A stretch of 64,000 nt of DNA from JADGGM01 sp027307005 (GCA_035455745.1 DATIEP010000072.1:12291-76290); one strand, 5' to 3'; counted from the stretch's first letter, positions 44,506-54,375 are shown. The notes: generated from the letters alone by a model not told the origin. Numbers and translations are program-made.

Positions 44506-45278
44506 GTCGCCACGCCGCGGCCGCTGCCGTCCACGAACGACAGAAAATGCCGCACTTCAGGGAACATCTCGAGCTCCGTGTTCGCGCGCTCCATTGCCTG
44601 CGACACGTTCAGCTCCGAGCGAAAGACGAGCCGATAGGCCCGTTTCAGTTCGCGGAGCACCGCCGGCTCGAAATTCGCGCGCTGCAAGCCGACGCTGTTG
44701 AGCCCATACAATTTGATCGGATTCCCGACGGCTTTGAGATACGGCGGAATGTCTTGCGGCACGCGCGACGCGCCGCCGACGAAACTGTGCGTGCCGATTT
44801 TCACGAACTGATGGATCGCGCACATCCCGGAAATGATCGCGCGGTCCTCGACCGTGATGTGTCCCGCGAGCTGCGTGCCGTTCGAAATGATGACGCCGTT
44901 GCCCACGTGGCAGTCGTGCGCGAGATGCACGTACGTCATGATGAAGCAGTCGCGCCCAACGGTGGTCTTGAACGATTGCGACGTGCCGCGGTTGATCGTC
45001 GTGTACTCGCGCACCACGGTCCCATCGCCGATCTCGACGCGCGTCTCTTCGCCCTGGAACTTGAGATCCTGCGGGTCGCCGCCGATCACCGACCCGATGC
45101 CGATGCGCACGCCGTCGCCCAGCGTCACGTTTCGCTCGAGCACCGCGCGCATCGCCAGGACGCACTCGTTGCCTAACACACACGACGGACCGATCACGGC
45201 CCACGGCCCCACCTCCACCCCGTCGCCCAACTGCGCATCGGGCGACACGATCGCCGACGGGTGGATGCGCGCGCTCAT
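44502..45278 (-). CDS. lpxA: UDP-N-acetylglucosamine acyltransferase
   Basis: LpxA catalyses the first step of lipid A synthesis, transferring a 3-hydroxyacyl chain from ACP to UDP-GlcNAc (or to UDP-GlcNAc3N if a GnnAB pathway exists). The 258-residue protein has left-handed beta-helix hexapeptide repeats throughout (IHPSAIVSPDAQLGDGVEVGP), catalytic His in YVHLAHDCHVG and a C-terminal helical part. It overlaps the lpxC-fabZ stop and the oxidoreductase start. Confidence 0.95.
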   Translation of the reverse strand: MSARIHPSAIVSPDAQLGDGVEVGPWAVIGPSCVLGNECVLAMRAVLERNVTLGDGVRIGIGSVIGGDPQDLKFQGEETRVEIGDGTVVREYTTINRGTSQSFKTTVGRDCFIMTYVHLAHDCHVGNGVIISNGTQLAGHITVEDRAIISGMCAIHQFVKIGTHSFVGGASRVPQDIPPYLKAVGNPIKLYGLNSVGLQRANFEPAVLRELKRAYRLVFRSELNVSQAMERANTELEMFPEVRHFLSFVDGSGRGVAT

Positions 45279-46555
45279 CGGTCGACGACCATCGCCGCCA
45301 TGTCCGCCTCGCACACCAGGTCGCCCTCCACCTTCGCCAGCCCGCGCATCTTGCACACGCGCCCGCGAATCTGGATCATCTCCAGCTCGCACCGCAGTTG
45401 GTCGCCCGGCCGGACGGGCTTCCGCCACTTCACGTTGTCCAGCGACATGAAGTACACGATCTTGTTCTCCGGATCCTCGACCGCGCCCATGAGCAGCATC
45501 CCGCCCACCTGCGCCATCGCCTCCACGATCAGCACGCCCGGCATCACCGGATGCCCCGGAAAGTGCCCCTGAAAGAACGGCTCGTTCATCGTCACGTTCT
45601 TGATGCCGACGATCCGCTTCCGCGGCTCCATCTCGAGGACGCGATCCACCAGCAAGAACGGATATCGGTGCGGCAGCACCTTCATGATGTCTTCGATCCC
45701 AAGCATCCGCGATTCGCCCTCCCGGCTGGCCTGCGTGACCATCTGCTGCACCAGCGTGACCGTGCCGCGATGGCTCGGCTTGATCGCGATCACACGCGCC
45801 CGCACCCGCGCACCCGCCAGCGCCAGATCGCCCACGCAATCCATCGTCTTGTGCCGCACGAACTCGTCCGCCCAACGGAGCTCCGCATCCACGAGCCCCG
45901 TGTCGTCCAACACCAGCGCGTTCGCCGTCGAGGCCCCGCGGATCAGTCCCATCCGCGACAGCATCTCGACCTCGCGCGTGAATCCGAACGTCCGCGCGCC
46001 GGCCAGCTCCCGCGCGAACGAATCGCGCGTGACGCCCATGTCCAACGTCTGCCGGCCGATCAGCGGATGCGGAAAATCGATCGTCACCTTGAGCGACAAC
46101 GACGGCGCCGGCAGCACCTCGTACGTCGACTCGCCGCACTTCACCGACATCGGGCGCGTCACGGCGAGATATTGCACCGCCCCACCGCGATCGGCAATCC
46201 CCGCCCTGCCTAACGCATCGAAGTACGGCGCCGCGCTGCCGTCCAGGATCGGCGGCTCCGGCCCGTCCATCTCGATCACGAGGTCGTCGATGTCCTGCGC
46301 CGCCACGGCCGCCAACACGTGCTCCACCGTGTGCAGCGCCGCCGGCCCGCTGCCGAGCTGCGTCCGCCGGTCGCTCAGCACCGCAAAATCCGCCCGCGCC
46401 GGAATGCTCGGTTCCCCCGAGAGATCCACGCGACGGAAGACCACGCCCGTGCCAGCCTCCGCCGGCCGGAACGTGAGACGGCACGCCCTCCCGAGATGCA
46501 GTCCGATCCCCTCGAGCGACACCGCCTGCGCAATCGAATGGCGCTGGTCGCTCAC
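45275..46555 (-). CDS. lpxC-fabZ: bifunctional LpxC deacetylase / FabZ dehydratase fusion
   Basis: Residues 1-~275 are LpxC, the zinc deacetylase of UDP-3-O-acyl-GlcNAc: GIGLHLG, LHTVEHVLAA with a zinc His, ARTFGF and FVRHKTMDCVGD with the second His and Asp. Residues ~280-426 are FabZ, the beta-hydroxyacyl-ACP dehydratase: LPHRYPFLLVDRVLEME and the active-site stretch GHFPGHPVMPGVLIVEAMAQ. The fusion is known from Bacteroidetes and Chlorobi. GTG 46555 overlaps the lpxD stop by three bases. It ties fatty-acid and lipid A rates in one chain. Confidence 0.95.
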   Translation of the reverse strand: MSDQRHSIAQAVSLEGIGLHLGRACRLTFRPAEAGTGVVFRRVDLSGEPSIPARADFAVLSDRRTQLGSGPAALHTVEHVLAAVAAQDIDDLVIEMDGPEPPILDGSAAPYFDALGRAGIADRGGAVQYLAVTRPMSVKCGESTYEVLPAPSLSLKVTIDFPHPLIGRQTLDMGVTRDSFARELAGARTFGFTREVEMLSRMGLIRGASTANALVLDDTGLVDAELRWADEFVRHKTMDCVGDLALAGARVRARVIAIKPSHRGTVTLVQQMVTQASREGESRMLGIEDIMKVLPHRYPFLLVDRVLEMEPRKRIVGIKNVTMNEPFFQGHFPGHPVMPGVLIVEAMAQVGGMLLMGAVEDPENKIVYFMSLDNVKWRKPVRPGDQLRCELEMIQIRGRVCKMRGLAKVEGDLVCEADMAAMVVDR

Positions 46556-47622
46556 CCGGTGTCGCGCTCCAACATTTTCTCGATGCGCCGCATGAGCCCC
46601 GACAACTTGTACAGCGCGGCGTGCGCGCGCAGTTGCTCGCCGTGCGGACGCGCCGGATAGCCCGACCAGGTCTGCCCCGCGGGAATGTCGCCGAACACCC
46701 CGGCCTGCGCCGCCAGGCGGGCCCCGGCGCCGATGTCATGATGCCCGCTCACCCCCACCTGCCCCGCGAGAATGCACCCGTCGCCCATGTGCACCGATCC
46801 CGCGATGCCCACCTGCGCCATGATCAGACAGAGCCGGCCGATGCGCACGTTGTGCGCGATGTGCACGAGGTTGTCGATCTTCGTTCCGGCGCCGATCACG
46901 GTATCATCGACGCTCCCGCGGTCGATGGTCGAGTTGGCGCCGATCTCCACATCGTCGCCGATGATGCACCGGCCGACGTGCGGAATCTTGCGATGGCCAT
47001 CCTCGCCCGGCACGTAGCCGAACCCGTCGCACCCGATGCGCGCGCCCGCGTGCACCCGCACGCGTTCGCCTAACACCGTGCCCGCGTACAGCGTCACGCC
47101 GTCGGCCAGCCAGGTGCGCGCGCCCACCGTCACGCCGGCTCCGATCGTCGCGTGGGCGCCGATTACCGCGTCGTCGCCCACCTGCACTCCCTCGCCGATC
47201 ACCGCGTACGGGCCGATCGCCACGCCGTCGCCTAACCGAGCGCCGCGGCCGATGACCGCCGTGCCGTGCACGCCGGACTCGCGCGGCGGCGGCGGATAGA
47301 GTTCCGGCAACACACGCAGCATCGCCTCGTGCGGCTGCCGCACCACGATCCGGCACGCCGCGGCACCCGGCGCATCGGCGAGCTCCGGCGCCACCAGCAC
47401 GACGCCGGCCTGCGACCGCTCGAACAGCGCCGCGTACCGCGGCTGCGCGAGGAAGCTCAGATCGTCCGTCGTCGCCCGGTCCAACGGCGCCACACCGCGC
47501 ACGCGCGCCCCGCCGTCCCCCCGTATCGTGCCGCCTACCAAACGCGCAATCGCCTCGGCGGTGAGTGAAGGACCATCTTCTCTCTCATCGCCGAGGCGCA
47601 TGTGCGTCACGTCGTTGGGCAT
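46552..47622 (-). CDS. lpxD: UDP-3-O-(3-hydroxyacyl)glucosamine N-acyltransferase
   Basis: LpxD adds the N-linked 3-hydroxyacyl chain after LpxC. The 356-residue protein has an N-terminal uridine-binding domain (LTAEAIARLVGGTIRG, DDLSFLAQPRYAALFE), then a long left-handed beta helix (GDDVEIGANSTIDRG, IDNLVHIAHNVRIG with the catalytic His) and a C-terminal helix. The start ATG shares a base with the TAA of ompH (TAATG). Confidence 0.95.
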   Translation of the reverse strand: MPNDVTHMRLGDEREDGPSLTAEAIARLVGGTIRGDGGARVRGVAPLDRATTDDLSFLAQPRYAALFERSQAGVVLVAPELADAPGAAACRIVVRQPHEAMLRVLPELYPPPPRESGVHGTAVIGRGARLGDGVAIGPYAVIGEGVQVGDDAVIGAHATIGAGVTVGARTWLADGVTLYAGTVLGERVRVHAGARIGCDGFGYVPGEDGHRKIPHVGRCIIGDDVEIGANSTIDRGSVDDTVIGAGTKIDNLVHIAHNVRIGRLCLIMAQVGIAGSVHMGDGCILAGQVGVSGHHDIGAGARLAAQAGVFGDIPAGQTWSGYPARPHGEQLRAHAALYKLSGLMRRIEKMLERDTG

Positions 47623-48275
47623 TACGGCTTGCGGGGATCCGGCGATCGCGATGCGCCGAGCGGCTTGTCCGTGGGTCCGGCGGGCGGCTTCTGCGGCGTC
47701 GTCGACACCGGACCGGCTGCCTTGAGTCGCTGGATCACCTTGTCCGTGATGTCGAGCGCCGAGTCGGCCGCGACCACCACGCCCGACTGATTCCCGGCGT
47801 CGAACACCATCGCGTAGCCGTTCTCGCTCCGAATCTGCTCGATCACCCTGTTGATCTGTTGCATGATCGGACGCATGAGCTCGGCCTGCCGCTGCTGCGC
47901 CTGCTGCTCGAGTTGCTGCACGCGCTGCTGGTACGCACTCTCCTTCGTCTGAATGTCCTTCTGCCGCGTCGCCTTCGCCGTGGCACTCAGCGTCGGCTCA
48001 GCTTTGTTGTACGCCGACACGATGGCGTTGAGCGAATCGCTCATCTTCTGCACTTCGGCGCGATAGCCCTCCATCTCCTTCTGCATCTGCGCTTCGGCAT
48101 CGGTGCGGCCGGGCACCTCGGCCAGAATCTTTTGCGAGTTGACGTAGGCGATCTTGATCGTGCCGCTCGACGAGCTCGCCGGCGGCGACACGGTGCCTCC
48201 CTGCGCCAACGCTGTTCCAGCCACGAGGGTGGAGATTGCCAGCGCCGAGAGCGCGGCATGAACAAACGAACGCAT
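47622..48275 (-). CDS. skp: OmpH/Skp family periplasmic chaperone
   Basis: A 217-residue protein with a signal peptide (MRSFVHAALSALAISTLVAG, cleavage near ALAQG), the conserved IKIAYVNSQKILAEVPG, a long charged coiled-coil (residues ~70-145, QKEMEGYRAEVQKM to QQRQAELMRPIMQQ) and a Pro-rich tail. Skp holds unfolded outer-membrane proteins for BamA, whose gene is directly upstream. The downstream gene lpxD follows by overlap. Confidence 0.92.
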   Translation of the reverse strand: MRSFVHAALSALAISTLVAGTALAQGGTVSPPASSSSGTIKIAYVNSQKILAEVPGRTDAEAQMQKEMEGYRAEVQKMSDSLNAIVSAYNKAEPTLSATAKATRQKDIQTKESAYQQRVQQLEQQAQQRQAELMRPIMQQINRVIEQIRSENGYAMVFDAGNQSGVVVAADSALDITDKVIQRLKAAGPVSTTPQKPPAGPTDKPLGASRSPDPRKP

Positions 48276-48286
48276 TGTGACTCCGG

Positions 48287-50689
48287 TTAGAAAATTTGTC
48301 CGAGCTTGAAGTGCAGCATCCACTTCGGATCCGGGCGCCCGTTCACGTCGACGCGGTCGAACCCATACGCCCAATCGAGGCCAAGCGGCCCGAGCGGCGT
48401 CACGATCGCGACACCGATGCCGGCGCCCCGGAATAACCGCGTCGGATCGAAATCGCGCGGCGAATCGTACACGTTGCCCGCGTCGTAAAAGAGGTCCGAG
48501 TACAACATGGAATTGAAGCGAACGCCGAGCTCGGCCGTCGTGCTGAAAAATGCGTTTCCGAAGGATTGGACGGTGGCGTTGCTGTTCGTTCCGGGTACGA
48601 ATCCCGCCGGCGTGATAGAAAATTCCTCGTAACCGCGCAGTTGCTCGCCGTATTGCGTGCCGCCCATGGCGAACTTCTGAGAATAGAAGAAAGGCCCCGC
48701 GTCGCCAAACAACATGCCGGCCCGAGCCGTAAGCCCGAACACGAGCTTCATCGACTGCGAGCCGAGCGCACTGCCGCCCCACTCCGCCAGGGTGGAATAG
48801 TTACGCAATTCGGTGGTGTAGCGCTGGAAGCTCGACGTGCCACCTAGCGGCCCGCCGTTGAACTGCGCGTCGATCGTCCGCAGCGATCCGCCTGACGGGA
48901 ACGGCAGGTCGATGCGGTTGTCGTGCGTCAACTGAAAACCAACGGTCGACCGGAAGTGTTGCTGCGTATTGATGGAGGTGTCGCGAGACGCGAGGCCGCC
49001 GGTGAACCGCACCGCCTCGCCACCGTACGACACGAAGAGCATCGTGAACGGGGAGCCGTGCACCGGGAAGCCCAACTGCAGCGATCCACCCGATGCCTGG
49101 CTCTGTCCGAGGTTGGCAATCAGGTAGCGCGAGTACGTGCTGTACGCCGTCGCCGTCCCCGAAATACGCGTCTCACGAATCGACGGGTCGGTGTAGCTCA
49201 GCTGGAAGTCGTTCACGTACTTGCCGTACTGCCACTGCACCGACGCCTTCTTGCACAAACCGAACAAGTTAGGCTGATCGAGTCCGATGAATCCGCCCAG
49301 CCCGGTGCCCTCGCCAACGGACGCGCCGAAGTTCACGCTGCCGGTGTGCTTCTCCTTCACGTGGAAGACCACGTCTACGTCGCCTTTGTCGTTCACACGC
49401 GGCGTCTCGGGCGGCGGCAGCGGCGACTCGAAGAAGCCCAGATTCTGGATGTTCTGATAACTGCGGATCAGGCGGTCCTGGCTGAACACGTCGCCCGGCA
49501 AGATGACTAACGCGTTCCGGATGCACTGATCCGACGTGTAGTCGTTGCCCGCGATGTCGATCCGGTTGATGGTCGCCGGCGAGCCCTCCGCGATTTCCCA
49601 GCGGAGATTCACCGTCGGCACCGAATCTTTGCTGATCTCCCGCTCGATCACCGGGCGGATCTGCACGTAGATGTAGCCGTCGTTCGCGTACGCCGTGCGC
49701 AGCTTGTCGGTGGCATCATTCCAGGCGGCCGCATCGAACACGTTCTGGTCGCTCGACCCGCCGCCGAACAGGCCCTTCACCTTGTCGCCTAACGATGGCG
49801 ACCGCGGGACGAACGGGTAGAAGCGGTCGATGTCCGCCGTCGAAAAGTGCCGGTTCCCCACCACCTCGAACGTGCCGACGTGATATTGGGGCCCTTCCTT
49901 CACGCTCACCTGCACCATCGCCTTCCCATTCTGCTTGTCCACGAGCAGCGTGTCCTTCTGGACCTGGAAGTCGATGAATCCGTTCGATTGATACAGCTTG
50001 GGGATGCGGTCGTTGACGTCCGACTGGAACTTGTCCTCGTCGAACTCGCCCTTCTGCCAGAACCAGAATCCCTCCGGCTTGGTCTTCATCGCGCCAACCA
50101 CATCGGCCGGCGGCAGCTTCTTCCCGCCGTCGATCTGCACGCCCGAGACCGCGAGCCGCCGGCCCTCGCTCACCTTGAACGTGATGTTCGTGAACCCGTT
50201 CGACACCGTGCTTTCCGGCTGTACGCTCGCCAGGTAATACCCCTTGGCTTCGTACATGGAGTCGATGCGCTCCACGGCGCGGGCGACTAACGACGGATCG
50301 ATCGGCTTGCCGGACAGCAGCTCGATCTTGTCGCGCAGCGCGCCCTCGCCGATCACGTCCTCGCCTTGCACCGAGAAGTGGCCGAGGAGCGGACGCTCGA
50401 CGACGGTAAAGATGGCCGCCGCATGCCCGTTCGTCCCCATCTCGCAGCTCATTTGTACGGTGCTGAACTGCCCCGTCGCATATAAGTTGCGGATGGCGCG
50501 CTGCAGCACGCGGAAATTGAGTGTATCGCCTTTGGTGATCCCGATGTCCGAGAGCACCGTCGACGTCGACACGCGGCTGTTGCCCCGGATGATCACGGAA
50601 TCGGGCGTTGCACATGGGCCGGAGGCCTGTGCATGCACCCCGGCCGTCACCGTGCAAAGGGCGATGGGCAGAAACAGTCGTCGAAACAT
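48287..50689 (-). CDS. bamA: outer membrane assembly factor BamA
   Basis: BamA folds outer-membrane beta-barrel proteins. The 800-residue protein has a signal peptide (MFRRLFLPIALCTVTAGVHA), POTRA domains (DSVIIRGNSRVSTSTVLSDI, YHVGTFEVVGNRHFSTADI and others, residues ~30-430) and a beta barrel ending with the typical C-terminal Phe signal (WMLHFKLGQIF). It starts only 20 bases after the hairpin of the clpC terminator. The downstream ompH gene supplies its chaperone partner. Confidence 0.95.
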   Translation of the reverse strand: MFRRLFLPIALCTVTAGVHAQASGPCATPDSVIIRGNSRVSTSTVLSDIGITKGDTLNFRVLQRAIRNLYATGQFSTVQMSCEMGTNGHAAAIFTVVERPLLGHFSVQGEDVIGEGALRDKIELLSGKPIDPSLVARAVERIDSMYEAKGYYLASVQPESTVSNGFTNITFKVSEGRRLAVSGVQIDGGKKLPPADVVGAMKTKPEGFWFWQKGEFDEDKFQSDVNDRIPKLYQSNGFIDFQVQKDTLLVDKQNGKAMVQVSVKEGPQYHVGTFEVVGNRHFSTADIDRFYPFVPRSPSLGDKVKGLFGGGSSDQNVFDAAAWNDATDKLRTAYANDGYIYVQIRPVIEREISKDSVPTVNLRWEIAEGSPATINRIDIAGNDYTSDQCIRNALVILPGDVFSQDRLIRSYQNIQNLGFFESPLPPPETPRVNDKGDVDVVFHVKEKHTGSVNFGASVGEGTGLGGFIGLDQPNLFGLCKKASVQWQYGKYVNDFQLSYTDPSIRETRISGTATAYSTYSRYLIANLGQSQASGGSLQLGFPVHGSPFTMLFVSYGGEAVRFTGGLASRDTSINTQQHFRSTVGFQLTHDNRIDLPFPSGGSLRTIDAQFNGGPLGGTSSFQRYTTELRNYSTLAEWGGSALGSQSMKLVFGLTARAGMLFGDAGPFFYSQKFAMGGTQYGEQLRGYEEFSITPAGFVPGTNSNATVQSFGNAFFSTTAELGVRFNSMLYSDLFYDAGNVYDSPRDFDPTRLFRGAGIGVAIVTPLGPLGLDWAYGFDRVDVNGRPDPKWMLHFKLGQIF

Positions 50690-50708
50690 GGCCTATAAGA
50701 TACACACG

Positions 50709-50746
50709 AAACGGCGGAATGCCCCACTGGGCACTCCGCCGTTTTT
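50709..50746. terminator. bidirectional terminator between clpC and bamA
   Basis: AAACGGCGGA plus TGCCC (50709-50724, one A bulge) pairs with GGGCA plus TCCGCCGTTT (50729-50744) around CACT. On the plus strand it is followed by TTTTATTTT, on the minus by TCGTG. It ends the clpC operon but also lies 20 bases before the bamA start codon. Confidence 0.85.
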
Positions 50747-50769
50747 ATTTTGCGACCCTGGCGGGCCGG

Positions 50770-53256
50770 TCAGGTGGTGGTCTTGCTCAGGACCTTGAAA
50801 TCGAGCTTCGACCCGTCGGGTGATACGTCCACCTCGACTTCATCCCCCTTCGCAAAGTCCCCGATCAGAATCTTCTCCGACAGCGGGTCCTCGACGTACT
50901 TCTGGATGGCCCGCTTGAGCGGACGCGCCCCGAAATGCTCGTCGTACCCGTGGGTGCTGAGGAAGTCGTTCGCCGGCGCGGACAGTTTGAGCGTGATCTC
51001 TTCATCCGATAACCGGCGCTGCACCTCGCGCAAGAGAATGCCCACGATCTGCGAGATGTGCTCCTTGTTGAGCGGGTGGAACACGATGACGTCGTCCAAC
51101 CGGTTCAGGAATTCAGGATTGAAGACCCGCTGGATTTCCTCCTTCACCTTTTCCTGAATGCGATCGAAGTTCTCGCGATCGTCCGGCGCCGCGAAGCCCA
51201 ACCCCTTGCTCTTGGTGATGTCGCGCGCGCCCACGTTGGACGTCATGATCACGACGGTGTTCTTGAAGTCGATCACGCGACCATAGTTGTCCGTGAGGTG
51301 CCCCTCGTCCAACACCTGCAACAGGATGTTGAAGACGTCGGGATGCGCTTTCTCGATCTCATCGAGCAGCACGACGCTGTACGGCTTGCGACGAACCGCC
51401 TTGGTGAGCGTCCCCGAGTCCTCGTAGCCAACGTAGCCCGGAGGCGCGCCAATGAGCCGGCTCACGGAGAACTTCTCCATGTACTCGCTCATGTCGACGC
51501 GAATCAAGGCCGACTGATCGGCGAACAGGAACTTGGCTAACGCACGCGCCAGTTCGGTTTTCCCGACGCCCGTTGGGCCCGAGAAAATGAACGACCCGAT
51601 CGGGCGTGCCGGATCCTTGAGACCGGCCCGGCTGCGGCGGATGGAGCGGGACAGCGCCTTGATCGCCTCATCCTGCCCGACGACCGACGCGTGGAGCTCG
51701 TCTTCCATGCGCAGGAGTCGGGCGCTCTCGGCCTCCTGCAAGCGCGTCACCGGAATGCCCGTCCAGCGGCTGACGATGAAGGAAATTTCCTCCTCGCCTA
51801 ACACTGGCCGGAACGACTGGCGATGCTTCTCCCATTCTTCGCCCTTGCGGCGGATCTCGCCCTGGAGCTCGCGCTCCTTGTCGCGCAGCGCAGCCGCGCG
51901 CTCGAAGTTCTGATCGCGAACCGCGGATTCCTTCTCGACGTTCACTTCCTCGAGCTTGCCCTTGAGCTCCGCCACTTCCGGCGGCGGCGCCTGCGCCGCC
52001 AGTCGCGCCCGTGCACCCGCCTCATCGATCACGTCGATCGCCTTGTCGGGCAGGAACCGGTCGGTGATGTACCGCTCGGAGAGCTTCGAGGCAGTCACCA
52101 GCGTCGTATCGGGGATCGTCACGTGGTGATGGTCCTCGTACTTCTTGCGCAGACCACGAAGGATCTCTACGGTCTCCTCCACCGAAGGTGGATCGACAAT
52201 CACCGTTTGGAAGCGCCGCTCGAGCGCTCCGTCCTTCTCGATGTACTTGCGATACTCGTTGAGCGTGGACGCCCCGACGCACTGCAGCTCGCCGCGTGCG
52301 AGCGCCGGCTTGAGCATGTTGCTCGCGTCGATCGCGCCTTCCGCAGCGCCCGCTCCAACCAGCGTGTGCAGCTCGTCGATGAACAAGATGATGTTCTTGT
52401 TCTGCGCGATCTCGTTCATGACCGCCTTCAGCCGCTCCTCGAACTGGCCGCGATACTTCGTGCCCGCGATCACCGCCGCCATGTCTAACGCAAGCACGCG
52501 ATGGTCGCGCAGCGACTCCGGGCACTCGCCGTTGGCGATGAGTTGGGCGAGCCCCTCGACAATGGCCGTTTTGCCCACCCCTGGCTCGCCAATGAGCACC
52601 GGGTTGTTCTTCTTGCGGCGCGTCAGCACTTCCATCACGCGCTGGATCTCTTTCGCACGACCGATGGTCGGATCGAGCTGGCCTTCACCAGCCAGCTGCG
52701 TCAGATCGCGGCAGAAGTGGTCGAGCGCCGGCGTCTTGGACTTTTTCTCGCCCTTGGCCTGCTGCGGGGCCGGTGGGCTGCCGGCCTGAGCCGTGGCCCC
52801 TCCAGCCGGCATCTCCGTGCCCAACAGGCGCAGCGTCTCCGCCCGGGCAGCGTCCAGATTGACGCCTGTATCAGTGAGTACCTGCGCGGCGATGCCCTTC
52901 TCCTCCCGCAACAATCCGAGCAGGAGGTGCTCCGTACCCACATAACTGTGGTTGAGCTCCCTCGCCTCGCTCATGGCGAGCTCGAGTACCTTCTTCGCCC
53001 GCGATGTGTAGGGAAGATCAGGCCCGGTGGTTTGCGCCGCTTTGCCTTTCTTGACCGTCTCCTCGATCTTCTGCTGAATCTCGTCGAGATCCACGCTCAA
53101 ATTCTGGAGAACGGCCGCAGCGACCCCCTCACCCTCCCGGATGAGGCCGAGCAGGATGTGCTCTGTCCCCACGTACTCGTGGTGGAGACGTGCGGCTTCC
53201 TCGCGAGCCATCGCGAGAACTTTTCGCACACGCTCAGTGAAGTTGTAGCCGTTCAT
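50770..53256 (-). CDS. clpC: ClpC-type AAA+ unfoldase
   Basis: ClpC unfolds tagged proteins and feeds them to ClpP. The 828-residue protein has the double N-terminal Clp domain (FTERVRKVLAMAREEA; YTSRAKKVLELAMSEA), the first AAA+ domain (GEPGVGKTAIVEGL), a middle region with a UVR motif (NFERAAALRDKERELQ) and the second AAA+ domain (FSGPTGVGKTELARAL) with the ClpP-docking region around LGFAAPDDRE. It is the last gene of the prfB-lysS-lolCD-mcsAB operon and is followed by a strong terminator. McsB-phosphorylated arginines are the known degradation tag for ClpC in Bacillus. Confidence 0.95.
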   Translation of the reverse strand: MNGYNFTERVRKVLAMAREEAARLHHEYVGTEHILLGLIREGEGVAAAVLQNLSVDLDEIQQKIEETVKKGKAAQTTGPDLPYTSRAKKVLELAMSEARELNHSYVGTEHLLLGLLREEKGIAAQVLTDTGVNLDAARAETLRLLGTEMPAGGATAQAGSPPAPQQAKGEKKSKTPALDHFCRDLTQLAGEGQLDPTIGRAKEIQRVMEVLTRRKKNNPVLIGEPGVGKTAIVEGLAQLIANGECPESLRDHRVLALDMAAVIAGTKYRGQFEERLKAVMNEIAQNKNIILFIDELHTLVGAGAAEGAIDASNMLKPALARGELQCVGASTLNEYRKYIEKDGALERRFQTVIVDPPSVEETVEILRGLRKKYEDHHHVTIPDTTLVTASKLSERYITDRFLPDKAIDVIDEAGARARLAAQAPPPEVAELKGKLEEVNVEKESAVRDQNFERAAALRDKERELQGEIRRKGEEWEKHRQSFRPVLGEEEISFIVSRWTGIPVTRLQEAESARLLRMEDELHASVVGQDEAIKALSRSIRRSRAGLKDPARPIGSFIFSGPTGVGKTELARALAKFLFADQSALIRVDMSEYMEKFSVSRLIGAPPGYVGYEDSGTLTKAVRRKPYSVVLLDEIEKAHPDVFNILLQVLDEGHLTDNYGRVIDFKNTVVIMTSNVGARDITKSKGLGFAAPDDRENFDRIQEKVKEEIQRVFNPEFLNRLDDVIVFHPLNKEHISQIVGILLREVQRRLSDEEITLKLSAPANDFLSTHGYDEHFGARPLKRAIQKYVEDPLSEKILIGDFAKGDEVEVDVSPDGSKLDFKVLSKTTT

Positions 53257-53289
53257 AGGTCCCTCAGTGCCGGACAGCCCTGCGTCGGG

Positions 53290-54375
53290 TCAGCCGTTCG
53301 TCCCTGCCTCTTCTGCCAGCAACTGTCGCACATATCGTGCGCGGACGAGATTTGCCTCACTATCTGTGAGCGCTCTCCCCTCGGCCTGTGCCAGATGCGC
53401 AGATTGGGAAAAAATCAGGAGCTTGTTGAGGGTGTATACACTGAGGCCGGTGATCAGTTTCAATCCAACGGCCAGTCGTACGCCACTGAGGTAACTCATC
53501 GCCTCGTCGAACGTGAGGCTTCGTGCGTACCGGAGGGTGCCATAAGCTCGCCAGAGCTTGTCCTCAATAATATAACCGGCGTCGCGAAGCAAGACACGTC
53601 GCGCATCCTCTTCGCGAGAAATCACCGTGCGCAGCACGTACATCAGCTGGTCGATGATTTCATCCTCCGACCGCCCAAGCGTCGTCTGATTGGAAATCTG
53701 AAAGAAATTCCCGACGACTTCGCTCCCCTCACCGTACAGCCCTCGGTACGTCAATCCCATCTGCTGCAAACCGGCTAACGTCTTCGAAATCTCTTTTGTT
53801 GCGTTGAGCCCCGGTAGATGAATCATCACCGAGGCCCGCATTCCGGTTCCCGTGTTGGTCGGACAGGAGGTGAGAAACCCGAACTCCTGGTGGTAGGCGA
53901 AGGGTATCGTCGCGCCCAGCTCTTCGTCGATCCGCTCGAGCGCGGCGTACGCTTCGGATAGGGCGAACCCCGAGCGGAGCGCCTGCAGTCGCAGATGATC
54001 CTCTTCATTTACCATGACGCCTGTCCCTGCCCCAAGAAACACGGCGGCGCCGCTGCGCACCGGATGCTGCGGATCCAACCCGGCCAGCTCTCGACTCACC
54101 AGATGCCGCTCGTGGAGCAGCAGCCGATCTTCACTCGGCAGATCATCCACACGCACGAGCACGTGATGCTCGAGACTCGGCGCCGTGCCCACCGCCTCGC
54201 GCACGCGCGACAACACCCGCAGCCGTTCGCCGTCGCGCGCGCGACCCGGAAAGGCAAAACCCTCGAGATTGCGCGCGAGGCGGATGCGCGTGGACAGCAC
54301 GATGCCCGCGTGATCGCCCGACGCATCGAGCCAACTCACGCCGCCGTCCGGCAGCAGCGACAGGTCCAACGTCAT
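53290..54375 (-). CDS. mcsB: protein arginine kinase McsB
   Basis: McsB phosphorylates arginine residues of proteins to mark them for ClpC-ClpP. This 361-residue protein has the phosphagen-kinase fold: IVLSTRIRLARNLEGFAFPG, MVNEEDHLRLQALRSG, and GFLTSCPTNTGTGMRASV with catalytic Cys171. The C-terminal region KLLIFSQSAHLAQAEGRALTDSEAN is typical of McsB and not of metabolic creatine kinases. ATG 54375 overlaps the mcsA stop by four bases. Confidence 0.94.
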   Translation of the reverse strand: MTLDLSLLPDGGVSWLDASGDHAGIVLSTRIRLARNLEGFAFPGRARDGERLRVLSRVREAVGTAPSLEHHVLVRVDDLPSEDRLLLHERHLVSRELAGLDPQHPVRSGAAVFLGAGTGVMVNEEDHLRLQALRSGFALSEAYAALERIDEELGATIPFAYHQEFGFLTSCPTNTGTGMRASVMIHLPGLNATKEISKTLAGLQQMGLTYRGLYGEGSEVVGNFFQISNQTTLGRSEDEIIDQLMYVLRTVISREEDARRVLLRDAGYIIEDKLWRAYGTLRYARSLTFDEAMSYLSGVRLAVGLKLITGLSVYTLNKLLIFSQSAHLAQAEGRALTDSEANLVRARYVRQLLAEEAGTNG

